From Kitasatospora sp. NBC_00374 (GTDB lineage: Bacteria > Actinomycetota > Actinomycetes > Streptomycetales > Streptomycetaceae), in contig NZ_CP107964.1 of the NCBI RefSeq assembly GCF_041434935.1, forward strand, positions 2,728,001 to 2,792,000: a stretch of 64,000 nt of DNA, in the 5' to 3' direction. Both the position numbers and the translations under genes were made by a program. The notes beneath the pieces are model-generated. The model ran no database searches. It was given only the letters and a program-made list of their open reading frames with translations, and was not told where the DNA came from. Positions within the stretch are counted from its first letter, which is position 1. Each line of letters begins with the position of its first letter. Below, one piece after another: positions 8,893 through 16,763 of this stretch.

Positions 8893-9518
8893 ACGCGACC
8901 GTCCGGCTGGTGGTGTGCGACGACCATGCGGTGGTCCGGGCCGGGCTGCTGGCGCTGCTGGCCAGCGCTCCCGGTATCGAGGTGGCCGGCGAGGCCGGCA
9001 GCGGCGAGGAGGCGATCACGCTGGCCGCCCGGCTGCGGCCGGACGTGGTGCTGATGGACCTGCAGCTCGGCGAGGGCATCGACGGCATCGAGGCCACCCG
9101 CCGGATCACCGCGGCCTCCTCCGCCACCCGGGTCCTGGTGCTCACCACCTACGACACCGACGCGGACATCACCCGGGCGATCGCCGCCGGCGCCACCGGC
9201 TACCTGCTCAAGGCCGAGCGGCCGGAGGAGCTGTTCGCCGCCATCCACGCCGCCGCGCAGGGCCGCACCGCCCTCTCCCCGCCGGTGGCCACCCGGGTGA
9301 TGGCGCAGATGCGCGCCCCCGCACCCCAGCTCACCGACCGCGAGCACGACATCCTGGCCCAACTCGCCCAGGGCCACGGCAACCGCGAGATCGCCCGCGC
9401 GCTGTTCATCAGCGAGGCGACCGTCAAGACCCACCTGGGACGGATCTACGCGAAGCTCGGCGTCGACACCCGCGCGGGCGCCGTCGCCACCGCCAAGGAG
9501 CGGCGTCTGCTGCGCTGA
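8889..9518 (+). CDS. NarL/FixJ response regulator, SenR-like
   Basis: A 209-residue regulator. The receiver domain covers residues 5-125 with acidic pocket CDDH, the phospho-acceptor Asp57 in VVLMDLQLG, Thr in LVLTTYD and Lys in YLLKAE. A LuxR-type helix-turn-helix follows (LTDREHDILAQLAQGHGNRE, then SEATVKTHLGRIYAKLGV). The GTG overlaps the kinase stop. SenR of S. reticuli activates hbpS and oxidative-stress genes; a similar loop on the divergent hbpS-like gene is inferred here. Confidence 0.92.
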   Translation: MNATVRLVVCDDHAVVRAGLLALLASAPGIEVAGEAGSGEEAITLAARLRPDVVLMDLQLGEGIDGIEATRRITAASSATRVLVLTTYDTDADITRAIAAGATGYLLKAERPEELFAAIHAAAQGRTALSPPVATRVMAQMRAPAPQLTDREHDILAQLAQGHGNREIARALFISEATVKTHLGRIYAKLGVDTRAGAVATAKERRLLR

Positions 9519-9552
9519 ACCCGCCAGCCGATCGCGGCGGGCCCACCGCAGC

Positions 9553-10269
9553 TCAGGCGGCGTTGCGGCGGGCCCGGGCGCGTACCCGCAGCGCACCGCC
9601 CACCAGCGCCCGGACCGGCGCGGACGGGCGGCGCACCCCGAAGGCCGTCCGCAGCGGCTCGTCCAGCAGCGAGGCGGCCACCGCCGGGGCCAACCGGGCC
9701 AGCGGGCCCGGGAGTCGGGACGCCAGCAGGCCGCCGGTCGCCTCCCACAGTGCCCGGCCGGGCTCGCTGGGGGCGAAGCTGCGGCGCTCGAACTCCGACA
9801 TCCAGGCTTCCAGGCCGGGCAGTTCGCCGTCGGGCGGGTCCAGCGCGAGGGCGTCCGCCAGCTCCCGGTGGAAGGTGTACGCGGCCTCCCGTTCCGCTGC
9901 GGTGACCGCCCGTGGACCGTGCGCGTCGACGAACCGCAGCGGGCAGACGGTGAAGCAGGCCAGTACGTAGTGCATCAACTCGGCGGTGATGCCCGGCCGG
10001 TCGTGGACGCGGCGCAGCTCGGCGACGACCCGCCGCCCCTGCGCGCTGTCCGGGCCGTGGCCGATCAGGGCGAACATGGCCGCCCCGGTGGCCTTCGCCC
10101 GCGCCTTCGGCTCGCCGGTCATCCGGCCGGTTCCGTGCAGCACGGCCGCGATCTCGGGCACCGCGAACGTCCGGACGAACCCCAGGGTGAGGCCCACCCG
10201 CGACTCCTCCGGCATCGTCTCCAGGACGAGTTGTGCGTAGGGGTCGCGCGCGCCGGCGGGTGCGGTCAC
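9553..10269 (-). CDS. MpaB-type oxygenase family protein (DUF2236-like)
   Basis: A 238-residue helical protein of the MpaB/LcpA-like oxygenase family, whose characterised members are haem b enzymes. Seen: LGFVRTFAVPEIAAVLHGTGR, GAAMFALIGHGPDS, HYVLACFTVCPLRFVD and ERREAAYTFH-like regions with several His and Arg residues suited to haem ligation. The protein is rather short for the family, and ends in an Arg-rich tail. The GTG at 10269 overlaps the stop of the upstream membrane gene by 4 nt, making it the last gene of a coupled operon. Substrate unknown. Confidence 0.7.
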   Translation of the reverse strand: MTAPAGARDPYAQLVLETMPEESRVGLTLGFVRTFAVPEIAAVLHGTGRMTGEPKARAKATGAAMFALIGHGPDSAQGRRVVAELRRVHDRPGITAELMHYVLACFTVCPLRFVDAHGPRAVTAAEREAAYTFHRELADALALDPPDGELPGLEAWMSEFERRSFAPSEPGRALWEATGGLLASRLPGPLARLAPAVAASLLDEPLRTAFGVRRPSAPVRALVGGALRVRARARRNAA

Positions 10270-11507
10270 CGGGTCACCCCCGCCGCGTCGGCCAGCGCCT
10301 CGCCGGTGAGCGGGCCGTGCAGGCGGCGGGCGACCCGCACCAGGTGCGCTCGTTCCTCGGCCGGCGCCGCGTCCAGGCCGGGCAGGACCGCCTGGTCCTC
10401 GCGCGCCCTCGGCGGCGCCCCGGCGGCGAGGGCCGCCACCGCGGACCGCAGGGCCACCGCCACGGTCAGCGCCGCACGCTCCGCCGCGTCCAGGCCGGCC
10501 CGGTCGGCGACACCGTCGGCGGCGGCCAGGACGGCCGGGTCCACCCACGGACGCAGCGTCAACTGCCCGTCCCGGATCTCCAGTCCGCGCCGAGCGGTAC
10601 GCCACTCCAGGTCGCGGACGGCGAGGCGCTCGGTCCGGCGCGAGGCGGGGGCCTCCAGGGCGAGGCGGCGGTCCGCCCGGTAGACGAGGTCCCACAGCGG
10701 GCGCAGGGCGCGGTAGTCACGGCGGCGGCGCAGGAAGGCGGCGCCGGCCGGGCCGGCGAAGCCGGCCGTGATGAGCACCGCGCCGACGGCGGCGAAGACC
10801 GGGCCGAGACCGGTGCTCAGCCAGTCCAGCCCGGCCACGCCGGCCGCCGTCGCGCCGATCGCCACGATCTTGCACAGCACGTACCCGCAGGCGGTGCGGG
10901 CGCCGAAGGCGATCAGCCGGATGCCGCGGCGCAGCCAGCCGGTCGGCAGCCGGGCGGCGTGGCCCAGGCAGACCCGGCCGATGTCGAGCAGGGCGAACGC
11001 GAACAGGCCCTGGTAGAGCGCGAGGAACAGGGCGGTGGCCGGTGTCGTCGCGTACGTGGTGTCGAAGGTCAGCGGCGTCTCCGGGCGGTACGGACCGCCC
11101 AGCAGGAACAGCCCGGCCATCGTCGGACCGAGGACAGCGAAGACCGCGAGCCGGCGGCGCGCCCGGCGCCAGGTCGCGGCCGGGGCCGCGTCCCACACCA
11201 CCACCCCGGCGCGTTCGGCCGGCGGGGTCCAGATCAGGGCGAGCACCACGGCGGCGGCGGAGAACCCCGTGATGGCGAGGTAGACCAGCAGGGTCGCGAG
11301 GTTGCCGACGCCGGTGGCCCGGTCGATCAGCCCGTACAGGACCGGGGCGGCCATCAGGAACGCGGTCGCGGGCGAGGCGATCGCCAGGGCCACCACGAGC
11401 AGTCCACGGGACGGCTCGCGCCGCCAGGCCCGGATCTTCAGGGCCGCCACCACCCAGGCCGCCGAGCCGATGACCAGGTAGCCGACGTCGAACGGCAGGT
11501 CAGACAT
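10266..11507 (-). CDS. MAB_1171c-family seven-helix membrane protein
   Basis: A 413-residue protein with seven hydrophobic segments in residues 10-260 followed by a soluble C-terminal half of about 150 residues, rich in Arg, Ala and Leu. This is the layout of the actinobacterial family named for MAB_1171c, annotated as a putative transporter without proof. The seven-span plus soluble tail layout could equally fit a membrane receptor or signal transducer. The start overlaps the ImmA-like gene by 8 nt and its end overlaps the MpaB gene by 4 nt, so all three are translated together. Confidence 0.75.
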   Translation of the reverse strand: MSDLPFDVGYLVIGSAAWVVAALKIRAWRREPSRGLLVVALAIASPATAFLMAAPVLYGLIDRATGVGNLATLLVYLAITGFSAAAVVLALIWTPPAERAGVVVWDAAPAATWRRARRRLAVFAVLGPTMAGLFLLGGPYRPETPLTFDTTYATTPATALFLALYQGLFAFALLDIGRVCLGHAARLPTGWLRRGIRLIAFGARTACGYVLCKIVAIGATAAGVAGLDWLSTGLGPVFAAVGAVLITAGFAGPAGAAFLRRRRDYRALRPLWDLVYRADRRLALEAPASRRTERLAVRDLEWRTARRGLEIRDGQLTLRPWVDPAVLAAADGVADRAGLDAAERAALTVAVALRSAVAALAAGAPPRAREDQAVLPGLDAAPAEERAHLVRVARRLHGPLTGEALADAAGVTR

Positions 11508-12066
11508 GCTGGCCCCGGCGGTGTTCGAGGGCCGGTGCCAGCTGGGAGGTGGTCCCGGCGCCGGGCGCGAGCACCAGGATCCGCATCAGCTCGGCGCCCA
11601 GCACCTCGGCCTCCTGCTCGGCCGCGTCGTCGTAGTGCGAGCGGCCGAGGACCAGCCGGAGCATGTCCGGGTCGATGGTCGGGAGTTCGACCCGGGCCGC
11701 CTCCTCATCCGGCGGCGGGACCTCCGCGAGGTGGCCGCAGAGCAGGTGGGCGAGCTCGTGGCAGATGATGTGCGCCTGGTGCAGCCCGGAGGTCTCCTGC
11801 TCGAAGTGGATCACGTCGGCGTCGGCCCGGCGCTCGACGAAGCCGGACGGCTCCCCCACCCGCATCCGCCGGGGCGTCAGCCGGACCGGGCGCCCGGAAC
11901 GGTCGGCAACCGCCGCGCAGAGCTCCTCGACCGTGCTCAGCGGGGGCAGGTCCAGCGCTCTCGCCATGGCGCGCATCCGGCGACGGGTACGTCCTACAGC
12001 CTGCACGTGCTGCTCCCCCTCCGGCCGCCGCCAGTGCCCCAGCGGCATCTCCAGGTAGTCGGTCAC
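11500..12066 (-). CDS. ImmA/IrrE-family zinc metallopeptidase
   Basis: A 188-residue protein whose middle holds the zinc-protease motif H-E-L-A-H in AHIICHELAHLLCGH (near residue 105). The preceding VIHFEQETSG and following acidic segment with EQEAEVLGAELM supply the usual third ligand. ImmA/IrrE proteases cleave or inactivate an XRE-family repressor in response to a signal (phage-type ICE induction, radiation response). The XRE gene lies directly upstream with a 4-nt overlap (atga), which fits such a protease/repressor pair. The N-terminal segment includes an Arg-rich helix. Confidence 0.88.
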   Translation of the reverse strand: MTDYLEMPLGHWRRPEGEQHVQAVGRTRRRMRAMARALDLPPLSTVEELCAAVADRSGRPVRLTPRRMRVGEPSGFVERRADADVIHFEQETSGLHQAHIICHELAHLLCGHLAEVPPPDEEAARVELPTIDPDMLRLVLGRSHYDDAAEQEAEVLGAELMRILVLAPGAGTTSQLAPALEHRRGQHV

Positions 12067-12497
12067 GCCACGGGGTTGCCGTCGTCGCGGAGGCCGGCCG
12101 CCCTGCGCAGCTGTTCCACAATAGTGAGCGCGGCGTCCTGCATCTCGGGCGGCAGCCCGGCGGCCCGCATCGCGATCCGCTCCACCCGGGAGTCGCGCAG
12201 CGCCTCGATCTTCCGCAGGTCCCGCTCGACGGCCTGGGCGGTGGCGGAGTCACTGAAGTAGTCCAGCGGGACCCCGAAGAACTTGGCGATCTTGACCGCG
12301 TTCTCCAGGCTCGGCTTCTGGGTGCCCTTGCGGAGGTTGCCGATGTAGGTGCCGCTCAGGCCGGTCCCCTCGGCGATCTCCGAGTCGCGCCAGGGACGGC
12401 CGAGATCCTTGGGGTAGATCACCGCGATGAGTCTCCGGAAGCGCGCCGAGAACTCCGGGGGGTCGGGCGATTCCGGGGGTGAAGTTTCCGTGGACAT
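12063..12497 (-). CDS. XRE-family helix-turn-helix regulator
   Basis: A 144-residue regulator with an HTH_3 domain at residues 18-78: WRDSEIAEGTGLSGTYIGNL is helix-turn-helix and the following TQKPSLENAVKIAKFFGVP is the standard C-terminal half. The remaining helices are probably for dimerisation and for the partner ImmA-like protease. Start ATG at 12497; an ATG at 12509 is a possible alternative. First gene of the four-gene operon; a palindrome 120 nt upstream is a candidate operator. Confidence 0.9.
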   Translation of the reverse strand: MSTETSPPESPDPPEFSARFRRLIAVIYPKDLGRPWRDSEIAEGTGLSGTYIGNLRKGTQKPSLENAVKIAKFFGVPLDYFSDSATAQAVERDLRKIEALRDSRVERIAMRAAGLPPEMQDAALTIVEQLRRAAGLRDDGNPVA

Positions 12498-12618
12498 ATG
12501 GCGGATCATAGAACGGCCTGACGCGCCGCCAGAATCCGACTTCTGTACTGATCTGCACGATCGTTGCGGACCAAACCGACAAACCGTACGATTCTCCCGC
12601 CGGAGACCGCCCGGGCAA

Positions 12619-12632
12619 TCAACGATAGTTGA
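12619..12632. promoter_or_regulatory. palindrome, candidate operator of the XRE operon
   Basis: tcaacgatagttga: 5-bp inverted arms (tcaac/gttga) around gata, inside an AT-richer stretch upstream of the XRE gene. An overlapping ttgaca could serve as a -35 on the plus strand. Confidence 0.4.
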
Positions 12633-12977
12633 CACATTTTCACGGCCGGTGCAGGATCAAGAGCCTGGGCCGGGCTCACTCAGCACACCCGTGTGCCCCG
12701 GGCCTCCCCGCTACCGAGCCCCGGGCGCCGCTGCCCCACGGGGGTGGGCAACGGCGCTCGGCACCCCGCACACGACGGACGGCCCGGCCCACTCGACAAC
12801 CGACGCACCGACGACGGCTCCCGGACGGTCACGATCGAGCGGGCCGGGGGCCGGGACCCTTCCGGCCGCGGCCCGCAGGACATCTCCAGCGGTGAGCAGT
12901 CGCGCCCGGAACGCGCCCAGCTCGCCCACGACCCCGGCGTCCCCCCGCCGGACCTGCCGCGACCACACTCCACGGCG
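12633..12977. other. intergenic, 345 nt, no confident gene
   Basis: A minus-strand frame of 85 codons (12711-12968) has fair third-position GC in its first half only and no ribosome site. I see no recognised protein in it. It may be a decayed gene end following the DUF6529-like gene. Confidence 0.3.
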
Positions 12978-13538
12978 TCACAGCCCGGGGGCGTGGTGGC
13001 CGTCCAGGAACCAAAGCGCGGCCGAGTACCAGGTCAGCGTGATCGCGCAGACGAGGAACGCGCCCGCGACCGGCAGGGCCCAGCCCGGCAGCCGGCGGTG
13101 GCGGACCACGATCACCTTCGCCGCGAAGGCGCCGTACAGGACACAGCCCGTGACCGAGTGCACCGCGACCCGGCTGTCGGACAACTCGACGCCGTAGGCG
13201 GTGATGCAGTGGTAGGCGATGGGCAGCGAGAGCAGGAAGGCGGCCAGCCCGACGGCCCGGTGAACGGTGCGCACCGGGCGAGGGGCGGCACCCGCACCCG
13301 GCAGACGGCGGTACATCCACAGGGCGAGCGCCACCTGCACCAGCGCCAGCCCCTCCAGGGCGCTGCCCAGCTGGGCCTTCAACCGGTTGGCGTCGTCGCC
13401 GTACTGCCCGAACAGGCCACTGGTGTAGTCAGGGGAGTGGGCACGGCCGAACCAGTACAGGCCGGCCGTGACCGCGATCGGGAGCAGGGCCCAGAGGGCG
13501 CGGGCCTGCCGCAGCCTGGGCCGCTCGGCGGGGTACAT
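12978..13538 (-). CDS. DUF6529-like membrane protein
   Basis: A 186-residue protein with five hydrophobic segments and several conserved-looking His (YHCITAYGV, HSVTGCVLYG, HHAPGL). Streptomycetes encode this small membrane family, usually beside a secreted-repeat lipoprotein, as here. The paired intramembrane His residues resemble a cytochrome b-type haem site, which suggests, but does not prove, an electron transfer role. The ATG at 13538 lies 31 nt after the lipoprotein stop, so they probably form an operon. Confidence 0.75.
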   Translation of the reverse strand: MYPAERPRLRQARALWALLPIAVTAGLYWFGRAHSPDYTSGLFGQYGDDANRLKAQLGSALEGLALVQVALALWMYRRLPGAGAAPRPVRTVHRAVGLAAFLLSLPIAYHCITAYGVELSDSRVAVHSVTGCVLYGAFAAKVIVVRHRRLPGWALPVAGAFLVCAITLTWYSAALWFLDGHHAPGL

Positions 13539-13569
13539 CGAGGTGTCCTTCGTCTTGGGCCGGTCGGGG

Positions 13570-14112
13570 TCAGCTGGGCTCGACCTTCGCGCCGGCCGCG
13601 TTGAGCACGTACCAGCTCGCGCCGAACTGGTTGAGGTCCTGGCCCGTGGTGTCACCGGGCTTGGCGTCGCCTGCGTAGTAGTAGAGCGGGTGGCCGTTGT
13701 AGGTGACCTGGGTGGCGCCGTCCGGGCGCTTGGTGGTGCCCAGCAGACCGGCCGTGGCACCGTCGCCGGCGGTCGCTGCCCCGGTCGTGGTGAACGGCGG
13801 CCAGGCGGCCGCGCAGGCGTCGGAGCAGGTGGACTGCGACGAGGTGTCGGCCTCGAAGAGGTAGAGCGTCCTTCCCTGGCCGTCGACCAGGATGGAGCCC
13901 AGTTCGCCGCCGGTGGCGGCGACCTTCACGGCGGCCGCGCCCGCGGTGGTGCCGGCCGAGCCGGACGCGCTGGCGTATGCGCTCTGCGAGGCGGACGCGG
14001 TCGCGGGGGCGGAGCTGGTGCTCGTCGAGCTCTTGCTGCTCGAGCAGCCGTTGCAGACGGCGGCGAGCAGCGCGACGGCGGCCGCGGTGGCCGCCAGGGA
14101 GGGGTGCCGCAT
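13570..14112 (-). CDS. secreted-repeat lipoprotein (PF03640-type)
   Basis: A 180-residue exported protein: N-terminal signal peptide (residues 1-19), a Cys-containing cleavage region (AAVCNGCSSS; an atypical lipobox), a Ser/Ala/Thr linker and two copies of the secreted repeat of unknown function. Copy one reads RTLYLFEADTSSQSTCSDAC and copy two HPLYYYAGDAKPGDTTGQ, ending WYVLNAAG. Such proteins are COG4315 members, thought to sit at the outer membrane face and in some cases to bind metals or haem. The two Cys in copy one may form a disulphide. Probably cotranscribed with the DUF6529-like gene. Start ATG chosen for the signal peptide. Confidence 0.85.
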   Translation of the reverse strand: MRHPSLAATAAAVALLAAVCNGCSSSKSSTSTSSAPATASASQSAYASASGSAGTTAGAAAVKVAATGGELGSILVDGQGRTLYLFEADTSSQSTCSDACAAAWPPFTTTGAATAGDGATAGLLGTTKRPDGATQVTYNGHPLYYYAGDAKPGDTTGQDLNQFGASWYVLNAAGAKVEPS

Positions 14113-14404
14113 GGGTGCTCCTTCGGGTGGCGTTCCTCCACTAGTGACCGGCCTTAACGCGTTGTCCACTGTCCGCGCCCGCAGTGTCGGCGCAGCGGGG
14201 GACTCCGTTGGCCCGAATGGTCGATCGCAGCGCCCCGGGGAGAGCCGCCCGGGTACAGGGCCAGGGATACACCCGGCTACTGACCTTCGGCGGGCTCACT
14301 CGACCCGTCTGCGGGCCACCGCCGCCGCCGCGCAGGCGCTCGGCCTGTCGAGCGTCGGACTGATCCGGGGCGCTGAGCCGGCCGACGCGGCCGGGATGGA
14401 GCTC

Positions 14405-14445
14405 GTACATTTCCCTGACAGGGATGTACCTCAAGCCCGTACGGT
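14405..14445 (+). promoter_or_regulatory. near-perfect palindrome and promoter of a decayed gene
   Basis: gtacatttccctg-a-cagggatgtac is an inverted repeat (11-bp arms with two extra T) overlapping tgacag (a -35). A -10 candidate tacggt at 14440-14445 follows after 18 nt, and a GTG lies 7 nt further, the spacing of a leaderless transcript. GntR-type regulators use palindromes of this kind. Confidence 0.5.
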
Positions 14446-14451
14446 CTCCGC

Positions 14452-14820
14452 GTGACCAAACCAGCCGCCTGGCCCGCACGGGCTGGTTCGCCCTCGGCAT
14501 CGTCAACCTCGGCACCATGGTTGGCGACCGGCACCTACGGGTGCCGCTCGATCACTGCCAAGGCGCCGACCTTCCGTAGCTCCGCCGAGACCTCAACCGG
14601 ACGCTCTACCGGGTAGGGCACGCCGCCTACTTGGCAGACCATGACCTACCGTTGGAGGACGACGTACGGGAGATCATCCAGGAGGGCCGTGACGCCCGGT
14701 CTGTGGCATCGGTCGAAGGCTCGGACGTGGAGCTCACCACGTCGCTAGCGCTCGGCGTCACTGCACTGGACGAGGCGCTTGAAAAGGCCCAGGGCGAAGC
14801 GCTGGCGTGCGGCAGAGGAC
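14452..14820 (+). pseudogene. decayed coding sequence, unrecognised
   Basis: Good streptomycete-like protein sequence is split over frames and stops. From about 14463 one frame reads SRLARTGWFALGIVNLGTMV up to a TAG at 14577-14579. Immediately after, the same frame continues LRRDLNRTLYRVGHAAYLAD, then DVREIIQEGRDARSVA and LALGVTALDEALEKAQ to about 14820. The GTG at 14452 that follows the promoter is in another frame, so there is also a shift near the start. The original family was not recognised. An ATG in the second part (near 14640) could still allow a short product. Confidence 0.5.
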
Positions 14821-14976
14821 ACCTTCAAGTTGCGTCGACCGGCTCCATCTCCTGTCCACCAGTCGCATCTGGCGCTGGCGGCAGTGCCCAGACAGTGGTC
14901 TCCATGTCGTCTCCGGCGTGTCGGTCACGCCTGGGGCCCTAGGCTCTTGGCTGGGTGTGCCGAAGGGAGAGTCCTG

Positions 14977-15612
14977 GTGTATCGGATGTATGAGGCAACA
15001 GCCAAGGACGCCGAGGCAATCGCAGCACTGGTGCGAGCCCGGTCTGCGTGGTTGTCCGCGCGAGGGCTGGGCGAGTGCGCGGACATGGCGGACGAGTACG
15101 GTTCGCAAGCCGGCAACCCGGCCTTTCCGGTGTGGGTGCTGGAGCACGAGACCGAAGGCGTCGTCGGCTGCACGTCGCACTTCGGGAACGAGGCCCTGCC
15201 GCAGTGGGCGTTCACGGAGGAGGAACGCACTGAGCCGACGCTGTTCCTCGCGACGACATTCACCGCCCCGAACCCGCACCGGCTCGGCCGACTGATCGCC
15301 TGGTGGTCCATGAACCGCGCCGCCGAACAGGGCCTCAAGTGGGTGCGGCGCGGGACCGGCCAGGAACAGCTGTCCCGCTACTACCAGGAGGCCCAGGGCT
15401 GGGATCTGTTGCGAGTCGCGGACCGTCGCGGGGCGAAGGTCTTCTTCCTCCAGCGCGAGGCGCAGACCGTGCCGGAGCTGGCCGGCCAGACGGGCTCGGG
15501 CTACATCGGCAAGAAGCTGGAGGGTCTCCAGGCCCGTCTTGTCCCGCTCATGGGCGATGGGCGAGCCTCGGAGCTGCACCAGCAGATTTCGGCGCTGTCG
15601 AGCGCCGCCTGA
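14977..15612 (+). CDS. GNAT-family N-acetyltransferase (probable)
   Basis: A 211-residue protein starting at GTG with LVYRMYEATAKDAEAIAALV, the usual first strand and helix of a GNAT enzyme. Later segments give VWVLEHETEGVVGCTSHFG, FLATTFTAPNPHRLGRLIAW (acetyl-CoA region) and QEQLSRYYQEAQGWDLLRVA, the end of the fold. The C-terminal 40 residues form an extra tail. A ribosome site (aaggga) precedes the GTG by 7 nt; earlier in-frame codons look non-coding. It lies 15 nt before the next gene and is followed by no known target protein, so the substrate is unknown. Confidence 0.72.
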   Translation: MYRMYEATAKDAEAIAALVRARSAWLSARGLGECADMADEYGSQAGNPAFPVWVLEHETEGVVGCTSHFGNEALPQWAFTEEERTEPTLFLATTFTAPNPHRLGRLIAWWSMNRAAEQGLKWVRRGTGQEQLSRYYQEAQGWDLLRVADRRGAKVFFLQREAQTVPELAGQTGSGYIGKKLEGLQARLVPLMGDGRASELHQQISALSSAA

Positions 15613-15627
15613 CGAAGGAGCGACTGC

Positions 15628-15987
15628 ATGTCGGACGAGGGCCGGATCTTCCGCGAGGCGTGGATCGCGGGCGTGACGAAGCACTACCCCGGCGAGCCGA
15701 AGCGCGGCTACATCGCGCCGTGGGATGAGACCCCGGAGTGGGAGCGACAGTGTGCCGCCGCCGTCTACGGCCAGGTACTGGCCTTCGTTCAGGTAAGCGC
15801 AGGCAACACGGCCAAGCTCAGCCGCGAGCAGAAGGGCCGCTTTGTCGCGACCTGCTGGATCGCACAGATCCACAAGCACATCGAGAACCCAAAGGCCGGC
15901 TACGTCGCTGACTGGGACGCGTTGCCCGAGTGGCAGCAGAAGACCGACGCGGACATCTTCGAGCGCATCGAGCAGACCGCCTCCTGA
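15628..15987 (+). CDS. internally duplicated small protein, 119 aa
   Basis: Two copies of one module, residues 5-41 and 70-104, 65 residues apart: W-I-A-x-x-x-K-H, then GYIAPWDETPEW in copy one and GYVADWDALPEW in copy two. The shared W-D-x-x-P-E-W motif is striking. Ribosome site gaaggag at the right spacing before ATG. No signal peptide, membrane span or known catalytic motif. Probably cotranscribed with the acetyltransferase and ended by the hairpin at 16026. Homologues occur as small actinobacterial hypothetical proteins; role unknown. Confidence 0.75.
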   Translation: MSDEGRIFREAWIAGVTKHYPGEPKRGYIAPWDETPEWERQCAAAVYGQVLAFVQVSAGNTAKLSREQKGRFVATCWIAQIHKHIENPKAGYVADWDALPEWQQKTDADIFERIEQTAS

Positions 15988-16025
15988 TGGGTTGATCGTG
16001 CCTGGCGATGCCCTCGGAGCAACGC

Positions 16026-16056
16026 GGAAGCCCCCGCTCAGCGGCCGGGGGCTTCC
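16026..16056 (+). terminator. terminator after the duplicated-module gene
   Basis: 11-bp stem ggaagcccccg / cgggggcttcc with a 9-nt loop, 38 nt after the stop. Confidence 0.8.
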
Positions 16057-16060
16057 TCGT

Positions 16061-16585
16061 ATGCAAGCTGATCAACATAGGACGGTTGTCCAAAAAGTGG
16101 GACTGGACCGTCCCCTTCGGCGCGCAAAATCGGATGCACGCTCGACCACCGATCCGGTACGCCTGACGCGTGACCTCACACGAGAGTGGACATCGACAAC
16201 TCGGCTTCTCGACCACGAGGCCGAGGACGTGCGGACTCGTGGACTGCTGACCCTGGCGGAAGACTTTCTGGTCGAGCGTGCCGGCCGGGCGCTCAAGGCC
16301 GGTGAGGTCCAGCAGTTCGGTCCCGTCTGGGAGGGCGTCGACTACGCGCACGTACGCAGCCTGGGCCGCCCGGCGGTGGTCGTCGCAGGCATCGACGTCA
16401 CCGACCCGGCTGCCAGCGTGCCCGGCCGGGAACTGATCTTCGACTTCATCGGCATCCACCTCGGCCTCGATGGCAACGGCGTCACCTTCCACTACACCGC
16501 CGACATCCCCGGCGACCAGATCGTGGACATCTGGCACCCCGGCGACCCTGGGTACGACCGCTATTCACACTTCCCCCGAGGGTAG
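16061..16585 (+). CDS. hypothetical protein, start uncertain or 5'-truncated
   Basis: The C-terminal two thirds read like a real folded protein: RGLLTLAEDFLVERAGRALK, VWEGVDYAHVRSLGRPAVVV and ELIFDFIGIHLGLDGNGVTF, ending DIWHPGDPGYDRYSHFPRG. The N-terminal part is Arg/Thr-rich with low coding quality, and no ribosome site is visible before the ATG at 16061, which lies against the preceding terminator. A GTG at 16229 is an alternative. The gene may have lost its 5' end. Function not recognised. A 7-bp inverted repeat (ggacggt...accgtcc, 16080-16113) lies in the doubtful part. Confidence 0.45.
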   Translation: MQADQHRTVVQKVGLDRPLRRAKSDARSTTDPVRLTRDLTREWTSTTRLLDHEAEDVRTRGLLTLAEDFLVERAGRALKAGEVQQFGPVWEGVDYAHVRSLGRPAVVVAGIDVTDPAASVPGRELIFDFIGIHLGLDGNGVTFHYTADIPGDQIVDIWHPGDPGYDRYSHFPRG

Positions 16586-16708
16586 AAGCCGCGCGCTGCG
16601 GCTCGCCCGTGCCGTCCCCACTTCCACACGATCGCCACAGCGCACCCGGAAACAGGCCGGAACAGACACGAAGAGTGAGCAACCAGATACAGCTCAGGCG
16701 GACACAGA

Positions 16709-16748
16709 AAAGCCCCCTGACCTGCGATTATGCAGATCAGAGGGCCTT
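16709..16748 (-). terminator. terminator of rnpB
   Basis: Imperfect 16-bp inverted repeat (aagccccctgacctgc / gcagatcagagggcctt) followed on the minus strand by tttt. It lies 16 nt beyond the 3' end of RNase P RNA. Confidence 0.75.
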
Positions 16749-16763
16749 CCTCAGCCAGGCGAC

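Noticed and set aside
12711..12968. 85-codon minus-strand frame
   Set aside because: No ribosome site or recognised fold; codon bias is good only in the first half.
16080..16113. Inverted repeat ggacggt...accgtcc as a transposon end
   Set aside because: Only 7-bp arms, no transposase and no target duplication seen.
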